A stretch of DNA of 64,000 bases. Origin: Pseudomonas saudiphocaensis. Lineage in GTDB: Bacteria > Pseudomonadota > Gammaproteobacteria > Pseudomonadales > Pseudomonadaceae. How positions within the stretch are numbered: position 1 is the stretch's first letter; the number at the start of each line of letters is the position of its first letter. The DNA is taken from assembly GCF_000756775.1 (NCBI RefSeq), contig NZ_CCSF01000001.1, positions 1,984,001 to 2,048,000 on the forward strand, given 5' to 3'. The notes under the pieces are model-generated. The model saw only the letters and a list, made by a program, of their open reading frames with translations. It was not told where the DNA came from and did not search any database. Position numbers and translations under genes: made by a program. Shown piece after piece: positions 32,493-43,424 of this stretch.

Positions 32493-33344
32493 ATGAATCC
32501 CATTTACAGGCTGTTTGAAAACCTCGGCAAGGTCGCCGGCAGGCATCAACAGACAATAGATCTGGAGCTTTCAACCGCGCTGGCAGCGCCGGCAGCTTTC
32601 AATCGGTCTGCATTGCTTTTTCGCAATATCGTCACCCTGACCACTACCGCCCTGCTGCTGAGCGCCTGCCAACATTTCGGTGCCACGCCGGCGGTCGAGA
32701 TCAGACAGGTCGTCAGCGAACAACGCCCCGCAGGCTGTCCCGAGCAGGACGAGAGCTGCCCGCTGGTGAATATCGACACCGAACACTTCCTCAACGAGCC
32801 CGTGCTTAACGCGTTGATCGACGAACGGCTGCGGCGCATGACGATGTTCGGCCCCGAAAGCCAAATGCCTACGACTCTGGAGAGCTACCAGGAAGCCTTC
32901 CTACGCGACGCCAGGCCCCACTGGAGCAGCTACCTGCAGGCCAAACTGCGCGAGCGTCATGGCGATATTCTGGTAGTGGAGCTGTCCAGCTACCTCTTCA
33001 CCGGCGGCGCCCATGGCATGCCGGGTCGAGGCTTTATCAATTTTGATCGCAAGCAGAATCGCGAGCTGCGCCTTAACGACATCCTGCTACCCGGCCAGGC
33101 CGGCAACTTCTGGCGCGTTGCACGCCAGGCGCACCAGCGCTGGCTGGTGGAAAACGAGCACGATCAGGACGCCGAATTCATAGAGCTCTGGCCGTTTCAG
33201 CAGACGGCTCATATAGCCATGCTGAAGGACAGCATCCTGCTCAAGTACGACGTCTACAGCATCGCCCCCTACTCCAGCGGGCACCCTGAACTGACCATTC
33301 CGCATGATCAGCTCAAGGGCATCGTTAGGCCGGAGTATTTGTAG
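32493..33344 (+). CDS. RsiV/DUF3298-like lipoprotein
   Basis: About 283 residues. The body resembles RsiV-type DUF4163/DUF3298 proteins: LVVELSSYLFTGGAHGMPGRGFINFD and the C-terminal YDVYSIAPYSSGHPELTIP. A lipobox LLLSAC places a lipid cysteine at about residue 59, which is far from the start chosen. That ATG at 32493 has AGAGG ahead of it. A shorter version from the TTG at 32613 would give a normal signal peptide but has no ribosome-binding site. Probable outer-membrane lipoprotein; in other species the domain binds lysozyme, but that is not implied here. Confidence 0.75.
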   Translation: MNPIYRLFENLGKVAGRHQQTIDLELSTALAAPAAFNRSALLFRNIVTLTTTALLLSACQHFGATPAVEIRQVVSEQRPAGCPEQDESCPLVNIDTEHFLNEPVLNALIDERLRRMTMFGPESQMPTTLESYQEAFLRDARPHWSSYLQAKLRERHGDILVVELSSYLFTGGAHGMPGRGFINFDRKQNRELRLNDILLPGQAGNFWRVARQAHQRWLVENEHDQDAEFIELWPFQQTAHIAMLKDSILLKYDVYSIAPYSSGHPELTIPHDQLKGIVRPEYL

Positions 33345-33381
33345 CGGACGTTGCGCCATTGGCGATTCCGCCCTACAAACC

Positions 33382-33750
33382 TGCAGGAGCGAGCTATGCT
33401 CGCGAACAAGGCCCTGCCTCTGTGCAAGCCGTTCACGGGCGTGGCCCGTTCCCACAGCAGCAAGCGAACTGCACCGCCCTGTAGGAGCGAGCCATGCTCG
33501 CGAACAAGGCGCTGCCTCTGTGCAAGCCGTTCACGGGCATGGCCCGTTCCCACACAAAAGCAAGCGCACTGCACCGCCTCGTAGGAGCGAGCCATGCTCG
33601 CGAACACGACGCTGCCTCTGTGCAAGCCATTCACGGGCATGGCCCGTTCCCACAAAGCAAGCGGACTGCACCGCCCTGTAGGAGCGAGCCATGCTCGCGA
33701 ACACCACGCTGCCTCTGTGCAAGCCATTCACGGGCGTGGCCCGTTCCCAC
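33382..33750. repeat. REP array, four units, between the lipoprotein gene and thiC
   Basis: This occupies most of the 419-base gap 33345-33763. Forward copies (GGAGCGAGCCATGCTCGCGA) begin near 33383, 33481, 33581 and 33678, each paired with TTCACGGGC-TGGCCCGTTC about 27 bases further on. The period is 97-100 bases and the spacers are nearly identical, so the array looks like recent tandem amplification. Confidence 0.92.
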
Positions 33751-33763
33751 AGATAGCAAGCTG

Positions 33764-35848
<2,085 letters not shown>

Positions 35849-35993
35849 AGAACGGGACCGAGTCTAGCCAACAGCGCGCATGAAAGCCAGGCACGCGACC
35901 AGCGAGTCATTTTTTGGCAGCCAACCCGCCACCTTGACCCTGCCCAAGGCGCCGCTTAGCCTTGCCCATCACTCCGCTTCAGGGACCGATGCT

Positions 35994-37424
35994 ATGCCGC
36001 GCACAATTACCCTGGCCCTCGCCGTCACCGCCGCCGTATCGGGATCCGCCTGGGCTGAAACTGCCCCGGTGCTCGCCCCGCGCAGCGACCTGGTCAGCGT
36101 CTATCGACTGGCAGTGGAAAACAATGCGGAGCTTGCCGCCGCGCGCGCACAATTCGAGGCGATTCGCGAGACAGTGCCTCAAGCGCGGGCCGGCTTGCTG
36201 CCCAACCTGCGTGCCGGCGCCGAGTTGAGCGACACCCGCACCCAAGTCGACACCAGCGCCGGCGTGCGCACGCTTTCGCGTAGCGGCACGGTTTATCAGG
36301 CTACCCTGAGCCAGCCTATCTTCCGCGCCGACCGCTGGTTTCAGTTGCAGGCTGCCGAAGCGATCAGCGAACAGGCCGCTCTGGAATACTCAGCGGCCGA
36401 GCAGAACCTGATCCTGCAAAGCGCCCAGGCTTACTTCGCGGTCCTCCAGGCCCAGGACAACCTCGCGGCGGTCAAGGCCGAGGAAGCCGCCTTCAAGCGC
36501 CAGCTCGACCAGGCCAATGAGCGCTTCGAAGTGGGCCTTTCCGACCGTACCGACACCCTGGAAGCACAAGCTGGTTTCGATACCGCCCGCGCCAACCGAA
36601 TACTCGCTGAGAGGCAGGTGGCAGACGCCCTACAGGCGCTGGAAACCCTGACCAACCGCACGCACCTGGCGCTGGAAGGCATTGAACACAGCTTGCCGGT
36701 ACTGGCACCGGCACCCAACGACGCCACCGCCTGGGTCGACACGGCCACCCGTCAGAACCTCAATCTGCTGGCGGTGAACCAGGCCGTGAATGCCGCAGGC
36801 GAAACCTTGCGCCAATACCGTGCCGGCCACGCGCCGACGCTGGATGCGGTGGCCAGCTACCGCAAGGGCGACAACGACAGCATGGGCTTTGCCAATAGCG
36901 GCATGGCCGATGCGCTACCGGGCTACCCGCGCTACAACGGCAACGTCGAACAGGGCAGCATCGGCCTGCAATTGAATATCCCGATCTACAGCGGCGGGCT
37001 GACCAGCTCACAGAGCCGTCAGGCCTTTCACCAATTGACCGAAGCCGAGCAGCGGCGCGAGAGCCTGCGCCGGCAAGTCGTGGAAAACACCCGCAACCTG
37101 CATCGCGCCGTAAATACCGATATCGAGCAAGTGCAAGCGCGACGCCAATCAATCGTCTCCAGCCAGAGCGCGCTGGAAGCCACCGAAGTTGGCTATGAGG
37201 TCGGTACACGCAATATCGTCGATGTGCTGGACACCCAGCGCCGCCTGTACGCCGCCGTGCGCAACTACAACAACGCACGCTACGACTACATCCTCGACAA
37301 CCTGCGCCTGAAACAGGCGGCCGGCACGCTCAACCCCGGCGACCTTGAAGACCTGGCGCGTTATCTAAAGCCGGACTACGACCCGGACAGGGATTTTTTG
37401 CCGCCAGATTTTCCCAAGCATTGA
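35994..37424 (+). CDS. TolC-family outer-membrane channel (OpmH-like)
   Basis: 476 residues. Signal peptide MPRTITLALAVTAAVSGSAWA. The mature protein shows the two-fold repeated TolC pattern, with YRLAVENNAELAAARAQFEA near the start and YEVGTRNIVDVLDTQRRLY near the end. It makes a trimeric outer-membrane/periplasmic tunnel for type I secretion or efflux with partners encoded elsewhere. Position beside thiC matches PA4974 (opmH) of P. aeruginosa. The start chosen is the ATG at 35994, after AGGGA. Divergent from thiC. Confidence 0.93.
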   Translation: MPRTITLALAVTAAVSGSAWAETAPVLAPRSDLVSVYRLAVENNAELAAARAQFEAIRETVPQARAGLLPNLRAGAELSDTRTQVDTSAGVRTLSRSGTVYQATLSQPIFRADRWFQLQAAEAISEQAALEYSAAEQNLILQSAQAYFAVLQAQDNLAAVKAEEAAFKRQLDQANERFEVGLSDRTDTLEAQAGFDTARANRILAERQVADALQALETLTNRTHLALEGIEHSLPVLAPAPNDATAWVDTATRQNLNLLAVNQAVNAAGETLRQYRAGHAPTLDAVASYRKGDNDSMGFANSGMADALPGYPRYNGNVEQGSIGLQLNIPIYSGGLTSSQSRQAFHQLTEAEQRRESLRRQVVENTRNLHRAVNTDIEQVQARRQSIVSSQSALEATEVGYEVGTRNIVDVLDTQRRLYAAVRNYNNARYDYILDNLRLKQAAGTLNPGDLEDLARYLKPDYDPDRDFLPPDFPKH

Positions 37425-37475
37425 AGTCCACGCACTGGCGCGGCCTGCTCCGCAGAATGCAACCGCGCGCGGCCA

Positions 37476-37550
37476 GTAGGAGCGGGCCATGCCCGCGAAC
37501 AAGGTCAAACCACAGCGTAAAAGCCCTTCACGGGCATGGCCCGTTCCCAC
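37476..37550. repeat. REP pair between tolC-type gene and wbpM
   Basis: A forward copy at 37476-37500 and an inverse copy at 37527-37550 between two convergent genes. It marks the left boundary of the O-antigen locus. Confidence 0.85.
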
Positions 37551-37609
37551 GAGAGCGCCTGATTGGCGTACCCCCGCGCCGAATGCAGGCGAAAGCCTGC
37601 ACAACGTAC

Positions 37610-39622
37610 CTACTCGCTAGGCCCAACCCGCCGCTGCAGGTAGATCAGGTCCACAATCTCTCCCTCGGGCACATAACCGCTGACCATCTCACGTAGCAGC
37701 ACACGCACCTGCGGGTAGTCATCTTGTTCCACTGCCTTGAGCAACCGTGCCAGCAACGCCTTGAGTACATCCCAGTTAAAGTACTCTTCATCGGCGCGCA
37801 TGATCATTGGGTGCTCGGTGCCGCTAACGTTGTCGCCGATCAGCAGCTCCTCATAGAGCTTTTCACCAGGCCGCAACCCGGTGAACTCGATAGTGATATC
37901 CCCGTGCGGGTTCTTCTCCGAGCGCACACTCATGCCGGACAGGTGAATCAGCTTCTCAGCCAGCTCGGCGATCTTCACCGGCTGGCCCATATCCAGCACA
38001 AACACATCACCACCCTGCCCCATGGAGCCGGCCTGGATCACCAGCTGGGCGGCCTCGGGAATGGTCATGAAGTAGCGTGTAATCTTCGGGTGTGTAACCG
38101 TCACCGGCCCGCCGCTGCGAATTTGCTGGTAAAAGCGCGGAATCACCGATCCCGAAGACCCCAGCACATTGCCGAAGCGCACCATGGTAAAGCGCGTCTT
38201 GTTGACGTGATGCACCGCGTCATCGGCACCAAACAGTACCGGCGCCGCCTCACGGCTCAGCGCCTGCAGAATCATCTCCGCCACGCGCTTGGTACTGCCC
38301 ATCACGTTGGTGGGCCGCACCGCCTTGTCGGTGGAGATCAGCACGAAGTTGGCCACGCCGGCCTGCACGGCAGCCTGGGCGACATTCAACGTACCGATCA
38401 CATTATTCAGCACGCCCTCGGCAATATTGTGCTCGACCATCGGGACGTGCTTGTAGGCCGCCGCGTGATAGACCGTTTCCACCTTCCAGGTCTGCAGCAC
38501 ATCCAGCAGCCGCCCGGTATCACGAATCGAACCCAGAATCGGCACCAGCCGCACCGGCAGCGAGGCCCGCTCGATCTGCCGCTCCAGTTCGATATGAATG
38601 CTGTAAAGATTGAACTCGCTGTGCTCGAACAGCAGCAGGACATCCGGCTTGTTCAGCAAAATCTGCCGGCACAGCTCCGAGCCAATCGAGCCCCCCGCGC
38701 CGGTCACCATCACCACCTTATCGATGATGCATTTCTCAAACAGCGCCTGCTGCGGCGGCACCGCATCGCGCCCGAGCAGGTCGGCAATGTCGACTTCCTG
38801 GATATCCTCGACCTTGACCTTGCCGCTGGCCAAATCCATGAAACCGGGAATGCTGCGCACGTGCAGTGGGAACGGCTCCAGCCGCTCCAGCACCTCGCGC
38901 CGCCTGGCGCGGGTGGCCGAAGGGATGGCCAGCAGGATTTCATCGGCGCCCGTTTCATCGATCATCTGCCTGATATGCTTGGGCGAATACACCCGCAGCC
39001 CGGCAATCATCCGGTTGTAGAGATTGGCATCATCATCGATGAACGCAACCGGCCGCATCGCCCGGCCCATGCGCAACGCCGCCACAAGTTGGTTGCCCGC
39101 CGCACCGGCGCCGTAAACCGCCACCTTGGGCAGCCCCGCGTCGCGACTGCGAAACTTCGTGAGGGACTCGGGAGAAAACCAGTCCCCCATGAAGTACTGG
39201 CGCATCACCAGACGCAAGCCACCCAGCAGCATCAGGCTCAGCCACCAGTAGTTGAATACCATTGAGCGCGGGATGAGCAACGGAGCATCGGTGCGCCAAT
39301 AAACAGCCAAAGCCAGTAATAGCGTCGAAAGCGTCACCGCCTTGACGATGGCCATCAGCGCATCGTTACCGAAGTAACGCATGACAGCGCGATACATACC
39401 GAAGCGGATGAAAAACGGGATCGCGATCAACGGCGCCAAACCGAACAGCCAGGCGTGCCCCCCGACTGGCTCGACGAAACTGGTATTGCCCATGCGCACG
39501 ACGAATGCCAACCAAAGCGCAGCCCAGACAAGCATCACATCAGTGAGCACCTGGATAATTCGCTTCTGGCGCCGGGGCAAGCGCACCAACCATGTGCGCA
39601 ATTTTTCAGCTAATCTCAACAC
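37610..39622 (-). CDS. wbpM: Membrane UDP-GlcNAc 4,6-dehydratase (WbpM/PglF family)
   Basis: 670 residues. Four membrane helices occupy about 1-145. A first nucleotide-binding fold has VAVYGAGAAGNQL (about 165). The catalytic second fold starts with VMVTGAGGSIGSELCRQ (about 300) and has the STDKAVRPTNVMGSTK segment, where Met replaces the usual Tyr of the SxxxxYK motif, as in WbpM. It makes the UDP-4-keto-6-deoxy-GlcNAc used next by the aminotransferase. The GTG start has GAGG seven bases upstream. Last gene of the O-antigen locus, as wbpM is in P. aeruginosa. Confidence 0.95.
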   Translation of the reverse strand: MLRLAEKLRTWLVRLPRRQKRIIQVLTDVMLVWAALWLAFVVRMGNTSFVEPVGGHAWLFGLAPLIAIPFFIRFGMYRAVMRYFGNDALMAIVKAVTLSTLLLALAVYWRTDAPLLIPRSMVFNYWWLSLMLLGGLRLVMRQYFMGDWFSPESLTKFRSRDAGLPKVAVYGAGAAGNQLVAALRMGRAMRPVAFIDDDANLYNRMIAGLRVYSPKHIRQMIDETGADEILLAIPSATRARRREVLERLEPFPLHVRSIPGFMDLASGKVKVEDIQEVDIADLLGRDAVPPQQALFEKCIIDKVVMVTGAGGSIGSELCRQILLNKPDVLLLFEHSEFNLYSIHIELERQIERASLPVRLVPILGSIRDTGRLLDVLQTWKVETVYHAAAYKHVPMVEHNIAEGVLNNVIGTLNVAQAAVQAGVANFVLISTDKAVRPTNVMGSTKRVAEMILQALSREAAPVLFGADDAVHHVNKTRFTMVRFGNVLGSSGSVIPRFYQQIRSGGPVTVTHPKITRYFMTIPEAAQLVIQAGSMGQGGDVFVLDMGQPVKIAELAEKLIHLSGMSVRSEKNPHGDITIEFTGLRPGEKLYEELLIGDNVSGTEHPMIMRADEEYFNWDVLKALLARLLKAVEQDDYPQVRVLLREMVSGYVPEGEIVDLIYLQRRVGPSE

Positions 39623-39673
39623 AGGAAAACCTCAACCAGGCAGCCATAAACACGCAAGCCGCTTTCTCATCAC

Positions 39674-39700
39674 TGTAGGAGTCAGCTTGCTGGCGATAGG
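39674..39700 (+). repeat. Solitary REP-like element of a second family
   Basis: TGTAGGAGTCAGCTTGCTGG followed by CGATAGG differs from the main REP core (CAGCTTGCTGGCGAT instead of GGGCCATGCCCGCGAA). It lies in the 132-base gap between wbpM and the aminotransferase gene. Confidence 0.6.
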
Positions 39701-39754
39701 CTACGTCGCAGACCAAACGGGAAGATCAGAAATCGAGCTCATATCCCGCTCAAG

Positions 39755-40951
39755 TTAAGCCTGACATCGACTATCAGCCACGGTTGCAACAGCCATGACC
39801 TCCTCAAGCACCGAACAAGTCTTTTCGACTTCTGCTGCAGTCAGAGTAGGGTGCACAAGGAACATTAGGCTGGTCTCACCCAGTTCTCGCGCAACAGCTA
39901 AACGCTCCGTCGGTCGCCAGCCCGTATTCTCGAAGGCTTTCTCCAAATACACCTCGGAACACGACCCTGAAAAGCAGGGAACGCCCTTAGCCGAGATTTC
40001 ATTCAGAATACGATCACGGCTCCAGCCCTCAAGCAATTCCCCAGGCTCAACAAAAACGTAACATTTATAGCCGGCATGGACGATGGCCGCCGGGATTTCC
40101 GGAACACGAAGCCCCGGTAGGGGCTTGGCAGCAGACCAGATACGCTCGCAGTTAGCTAAGCGACTTGCATGCCAGCCGCTCATTCGCCGCAGCTGTATAC
40201 GACCGATTGCGGCTTGAACCTCCATCATTCGCCAGTTGGTGCCGAAGCTCTCATGTAGCCAACGAAATCCCGGAGCATGCTCACGCTCATAAACCGCTTC
40301 CCAGCTCTTGCCGTGATCCTTGAACGACCACATCTTCGACCAGAGCTTACGGTCGTTCGTGGTGACCATCCCACCTTCGCCACCAGTGGACATGATTTTG
40401 TCCTGGCAAAACGACCAAGCACCTACATCGCCGATAGAGCCGACCGAACGACCTTTATATTGAGCGCCATGTGCCTGTGCGCAGTCCTCAATCACTTTGA
40501 GACTATGCTCGTTTGCCAGCGCCATGATTGGGTCCATGTCACATGGCCAACCGGCTAGATGAACGCAGATCACTGCCTTAGTACGCGGGGTCAATACAGC
40601 GCGGATGGTTTCGGCCGTTATGTTTTGCGAGTCACGATCTACCTCAGCAAATACCGGGACAGCCCCAGCATTGACGATACTCGACACCGAAGCCAAGAAT
40701 GTGCGCGGCGTGACAACCACCTCATCACCTGCGCCAATGCCCAATGCCTGCAGCGCCACATCCAGCGCTACCGTGCCATTGGCCAGAGCAATGGCATGCT
40801 CGGTACCAGCCCATACCGCAAACTCTTTCTCGAATTCACGACATTCCTGCCCCGTCCAGTAATTGACCCTGTTGGAAAAAATGACATCGCGAACGGCGTT
40901 GGCTTCTTCTTCGCTGAAACTTGGCCAAGGGGAAAACGGCGTGTTGAGCAT
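39755..40951 (-). CDS. DegT/DnrJ/EryC1-type sugar aminotransferase (PglE-like role)
   Basis: 398 residues, PLP-dependent. The PLP lysine is K185 in SFCQDKIMSTGGEGG; D156 in VIEDCAQAHGA contacts the cofactor. The family makes amino sugars from nucleotide-linked keto sugars. Between wbpM and a PglD-like acetyltransferase, its likely product is UDP-4-amino-4,6-dideoxy-GlcNAc; this is inferred from context. Followed 12 bases before by the acetyltransferase on the same strand. Confidence 0.88.
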   Translation of the reverse strand: MLNTPFSPWPSFSEEEANAVRDVIFSNRVNYWTGQECREFEKEFAVWAGTEHAIALANGTVALDVALQALGIGAGDEVVVTPRTFLASVSSIVNAGAVPVFAEVDRDSQNITAETIRAVLTPRTKAVICVHLAGWPCDMDPIMALANEHSLKVIEDCAQAHGAQYKGRSVGSIGDVGAWSFCQDKIMSTGGEGGMVTTNDRKLWSKMWSFKDHGKSWEAVYEREHAPGFRWLHESFGTNWRMMEVQAAIGRIQLRRMSGWHASRLANCERIWSAAKPLPGLRVPEIPAAIVHAGYKCYVFVEPGELLEGWSRDRILNEISAKGVPCFSGSCSEVYLEKAFENTGWRPTERLAVARELGETSLMFLVHPTLTAAEVEKTCSVLEEVMAVATVADSRCQA

Positions 40952-40963
40952 AATAATCTCTGG

Positions 40964-41584
40964 TTACCTCATCCTTTTGGCCGGCACACCAGCCACAGTC
41001 ACATCATTCGGAATATCACCGATGACCGCCGCACCAGCGCCAACCATCACCCGCTGGCCAATACGAATCAATTGGCGCACGCTGGCACCGATACCAATCC
41101 AGCTCAAGTCACCCACCTGCACACCGCCCGCTAGCCGTGCACCTGGGCTGATGTGCACGGCATCGCCCAGCAGGCAATCGTGATCCACGCTACAGCCGGT
41201 ATTGAGAATACTGCCCGGATTTATACATGCGCCGGCATTGACCACCGCACCAGCAAAAACAACGGTTCCCTTTCCAATAGAAACATAGCGACTGACAGTG
41301 GCGGCTGGATGAACCAGTGTTACCAGGCGAGCCCCCGCCGCCTGCAGTTCTAACAACTTTGCATGACGGATACGGTTATTACCGATAGCGACCACTACGC
41401 CATCAAAATTGGCTAACCGCTCCATCAATGCTGCCGTGTCGCCCACAACCTGCCACATATCATTTTTCTTCTGGCCTGGCCAGGCATCATCGAAGAACTC
41501 AACGGTTGTCCAACCGCAGCATTCAGCGGTATCCGCAACCACCTTGCCGTGGCCGCTCGCCCCCAGGATGGCTAACCTGCTCAC
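40964..41584 (-). CDS. PglD/NeuD-family sugar N- or O-acetyltransferase
   Basis: 206 residues. An N-terminal nucleotide-sugar-binding fold (LAILGASGHGKVVADTAE) is followed by a left-handed beta-helix of hexapeptide repeats with the catalytic His in CSVDHDCLLGD. The likely reaction is acetylation of the 4-amino group to give UDP-2,4-diacetamido-2,4,6-trideoxyglucose. The GTG at 41584 overlaps the stop of the upstream fusion gene by 4 bases (GTGA). An upstream extension in the same frame is rejected because it lies within the fusion gene. Confidence 0.88.
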   Translation of the reverse strand: MSRLAILGASGHGKVVADTAECCGWTTVEFFDDAWPGQKKNDMWQVVGDTAALMERLANFDGVVVAIGNNRIRHAKLLELQAAGARLVTLVHPAATVSRYVSIGKGTVVFAGAVVNAGACINPGSILNTGCSVDHDCLLGDAVHISPGARLAGGVQVGDLSWIGIGASVRQLIRIGQRVMVGAGAAVIGDIPNDVTVAGVPAKRMR

Positions 41585-43419
41585 GACTGACGGCCAGTGA
41601 ATTTGGGCATAGTCGCTTCCCCTTTCGCGCTGATGCCGTCGCGCACGACTACCGCCTTGATGGTCAGGAAGATAATCTTCAAGTCCAGCCATAGCGAGCG
41701 GTTGTCCACGTACCAAACATCCAGCTTGAATTTTTCCTCCCAGCTCAATGCATTGCGACCATTCACCTGGGCCCAACCGGTGACACCGGGCCGCACTTCA
41801 TGGCGGCGGTATTGTTCTGGACTATACAGCGGCAGATACTCCATCAGCAGCGGGCGCGGGCCTACCAGACTCATGTCGCCCTTAAGCACATTCCATAACT
41901 CGGGCAACTCATCCAGACTGCTGGAACGCAAGAAGTGGCCGAGCGGCGTCATTCGCTCGGAATCCGGCAGCGGGTCGCCGTGGGCATCCACGGCATCTCG
42001 CATGGTGCGGAATTTGATCATCTCGAACGGCTTGCCGTTGAGACCGGGCCGTATCTGGCGGAATAGTACCGGCGAGCCGAGCTTGCGGCGAATCAGCCAG
42101 GCGACGATGAGGATGACTGGGAAAAGCAGCAACAAGCCGAAGGCCGAGGCCAGGATGTCGAACAGACGTTTAAAGGCCGGCAGCAAGCGAACCTTTGGTT
42201 TGCTGGCCATCTGCAGGAACAACTCGCCGAATCGGGCAGCGCCCACGCGCAGGGAAAGCCGCTCCTGATAGAACTGGCGAGCGTTCTCGGCCATGGCTTG
42301 GCGTTCCTCCTGACTAGCGTCATGCAACGCCAGCGCCGCATCAGCAATTGCTTGCGGGTTCTCCGACTCAGCGACTCGTCCACAGCCGCTGTCACACACC
42401 AAATCAGCAGCATCCCCATCTACGGCCATCAGGATCGGCTTACCAACCGCCATGTAAGCTTGCGTTTTAGACGGAATAGTGATGCTGAACAGCGGATCCT
42501 TGCGCAGATGAACCAGCAGGGCATCAGCTGCATTCAGGTAGTTGCCAACCTCCGCCATGGGCACCGGCGGCAAGAAGGTCACGTTGGTCAGTTGTCTTTC
42601 CGCTGCCTGTTGCTGTAGACGTTGCACCTCGACGCCGCTACCGAGAAACACGAAAGTAATGCTTGCCGCCTGCTGCTGCAGTAATTGTGCGGACTGCAGA
42701 ACGGCATCCAGCGCCTGAGCCTTTCCCATATTGCCGGCGAACAGGATGCGGAACTGCTCTCGGTCGGGGAAGCTGGTAGGAACCACGCCCCGGGGAGCGC
42801 CCAAGGCATCTTCCGCGCACCAGTTGTAAATCACCTCGATCTTGTCTTTTGGTACACCGCGCTCGATCAGTAGGCGCTTGAAGCCAGGCGACAGCACCAC
42901 GAGCTGATCGACTTGCCGATATACCCAGTCGCACACTTTGGAGACGACCTTCAAGGCGTTTGTGTTAGAGAACATGCCCGTCGCCCGCAAGGTGTCCGGC
43001 CACATATCCTGAATGTCGTAGACCACCGGAACTCGACGGAACAGGCGAATCAGCGCCGCAGAAATCCCCACCGTTAGCGGTGGGTGATAGGCATAGATGA
43101 CATCTGGACGCCTGGCGCCAAATAGACCGTAAATCAGCGAGGCAGCTGCGAAACTGACATAGTTCAATACACGACCGACAGCTCCTTGATCATGGCTGGG
43201 ATACAGCGGTACCCGCGTGACCCGGACACCATCAATTTCCTCGCGTTGCAGCAGCTTGAGCTTGTAGCCCTGATAGATTTTGCCGCCCGGGTAGTTCGGA
43301 AAGCCGGTCAGGACTTCCACCTCGAAGCCTTGCCTGACCAGCTCGCGAGCAAACACCAGCCCCTTGAAGGTCGGTTCGGGATCGAACCACTGTGTCAGCA
43401 GGAGTACGCGGGTAGCCAT
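41581..43419 (-). CDS. Fused glycosyltransferase (WbuB-like) and phosphoglycosyltransferase (PglC/WbaP type)
   Basis: 612 residues, two enzymes in one chain. Residues 1 to about 405 are a GT-B family 4 glycosyltransferase of the WbuB type: VLLLTQWFDPEPTFKG, YDIQDMWPDTL (133-143), ILFAGNMGKAQ (225-235) and SKTQAYMAVGKPIL (317-330). Residues about 412-606 are a monotopic phosphoglycosyltransferase: reentrant helix FDILASAFGLLLLFPVILIV, KFRTMRD (469-475), the catalytic Asp-Glu dyad D503-E504 in SLDELPELWNV, and GPRP with PGVTGWAQVNG. The second domain would start the glycan on undecaprenyl phosphate and the first would add the next sugar, probably L-FucNAc. The context supplies both precursors. 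Confidence 0.88.
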   Translation of the reverse strand: MATRVLLLTQWFDPEPTFKGLVFARELVRQGFEVEVLTGFPNYPGGKIYQGYKLKLLQREEIDGVRVTRVPLYPSHDQGAVGRVLNYVSFAAASLIYGLFGARRPDVIYAYHPPLTVGISAALIRLFRRVPVVYDIQDMWPDTLRATGMFSNTNALKVVSKVCDWVYRQVDQLVVLSPGFKRLLIERGVPKDKIEVIYNWCAEDALGAPRGVVPTSFPDREQFRILFAGNMGKAQALDAVLQSAQLLQQQAASITFVFLGSGVEVQRLQQQAAERQLTNVTFLPPVPMAEVGNYLNAADALLVHLRKDPLFSITIPSKTQAYMAVGKPILMAVDGDAADLVCDSGCGRVAESENPQAIADAALALHDASQEERQAMAENARQFYQERLSLRVGAARFGELFLQMASKPKVRLLPAFKRLFDILASAFGLLLLFPVILIVAWLIRRKLGSPVLFRQIRPGLNGKPFEMIKFRTMRDAVDAHGDPLPDSERMTPLGHFLRSSSLDELPELWNVLKGDMSLVGPRPLLMEYLPLYSPEQYRRHEVRPGVTGWAQVNGRNALSWEEKFKLDVWYVDNRSLWLDLKIIFLTIKAVVVRDGISAKGEATMPKFTGRQS

Positions 43420-43424
43420 GCGAC

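Noticed and set aside
37724-39265. 513-codon plus-strand frame opposite wbpM
   Set aside because: Antisense shadow; wbpM has all family motifs in the other direction.
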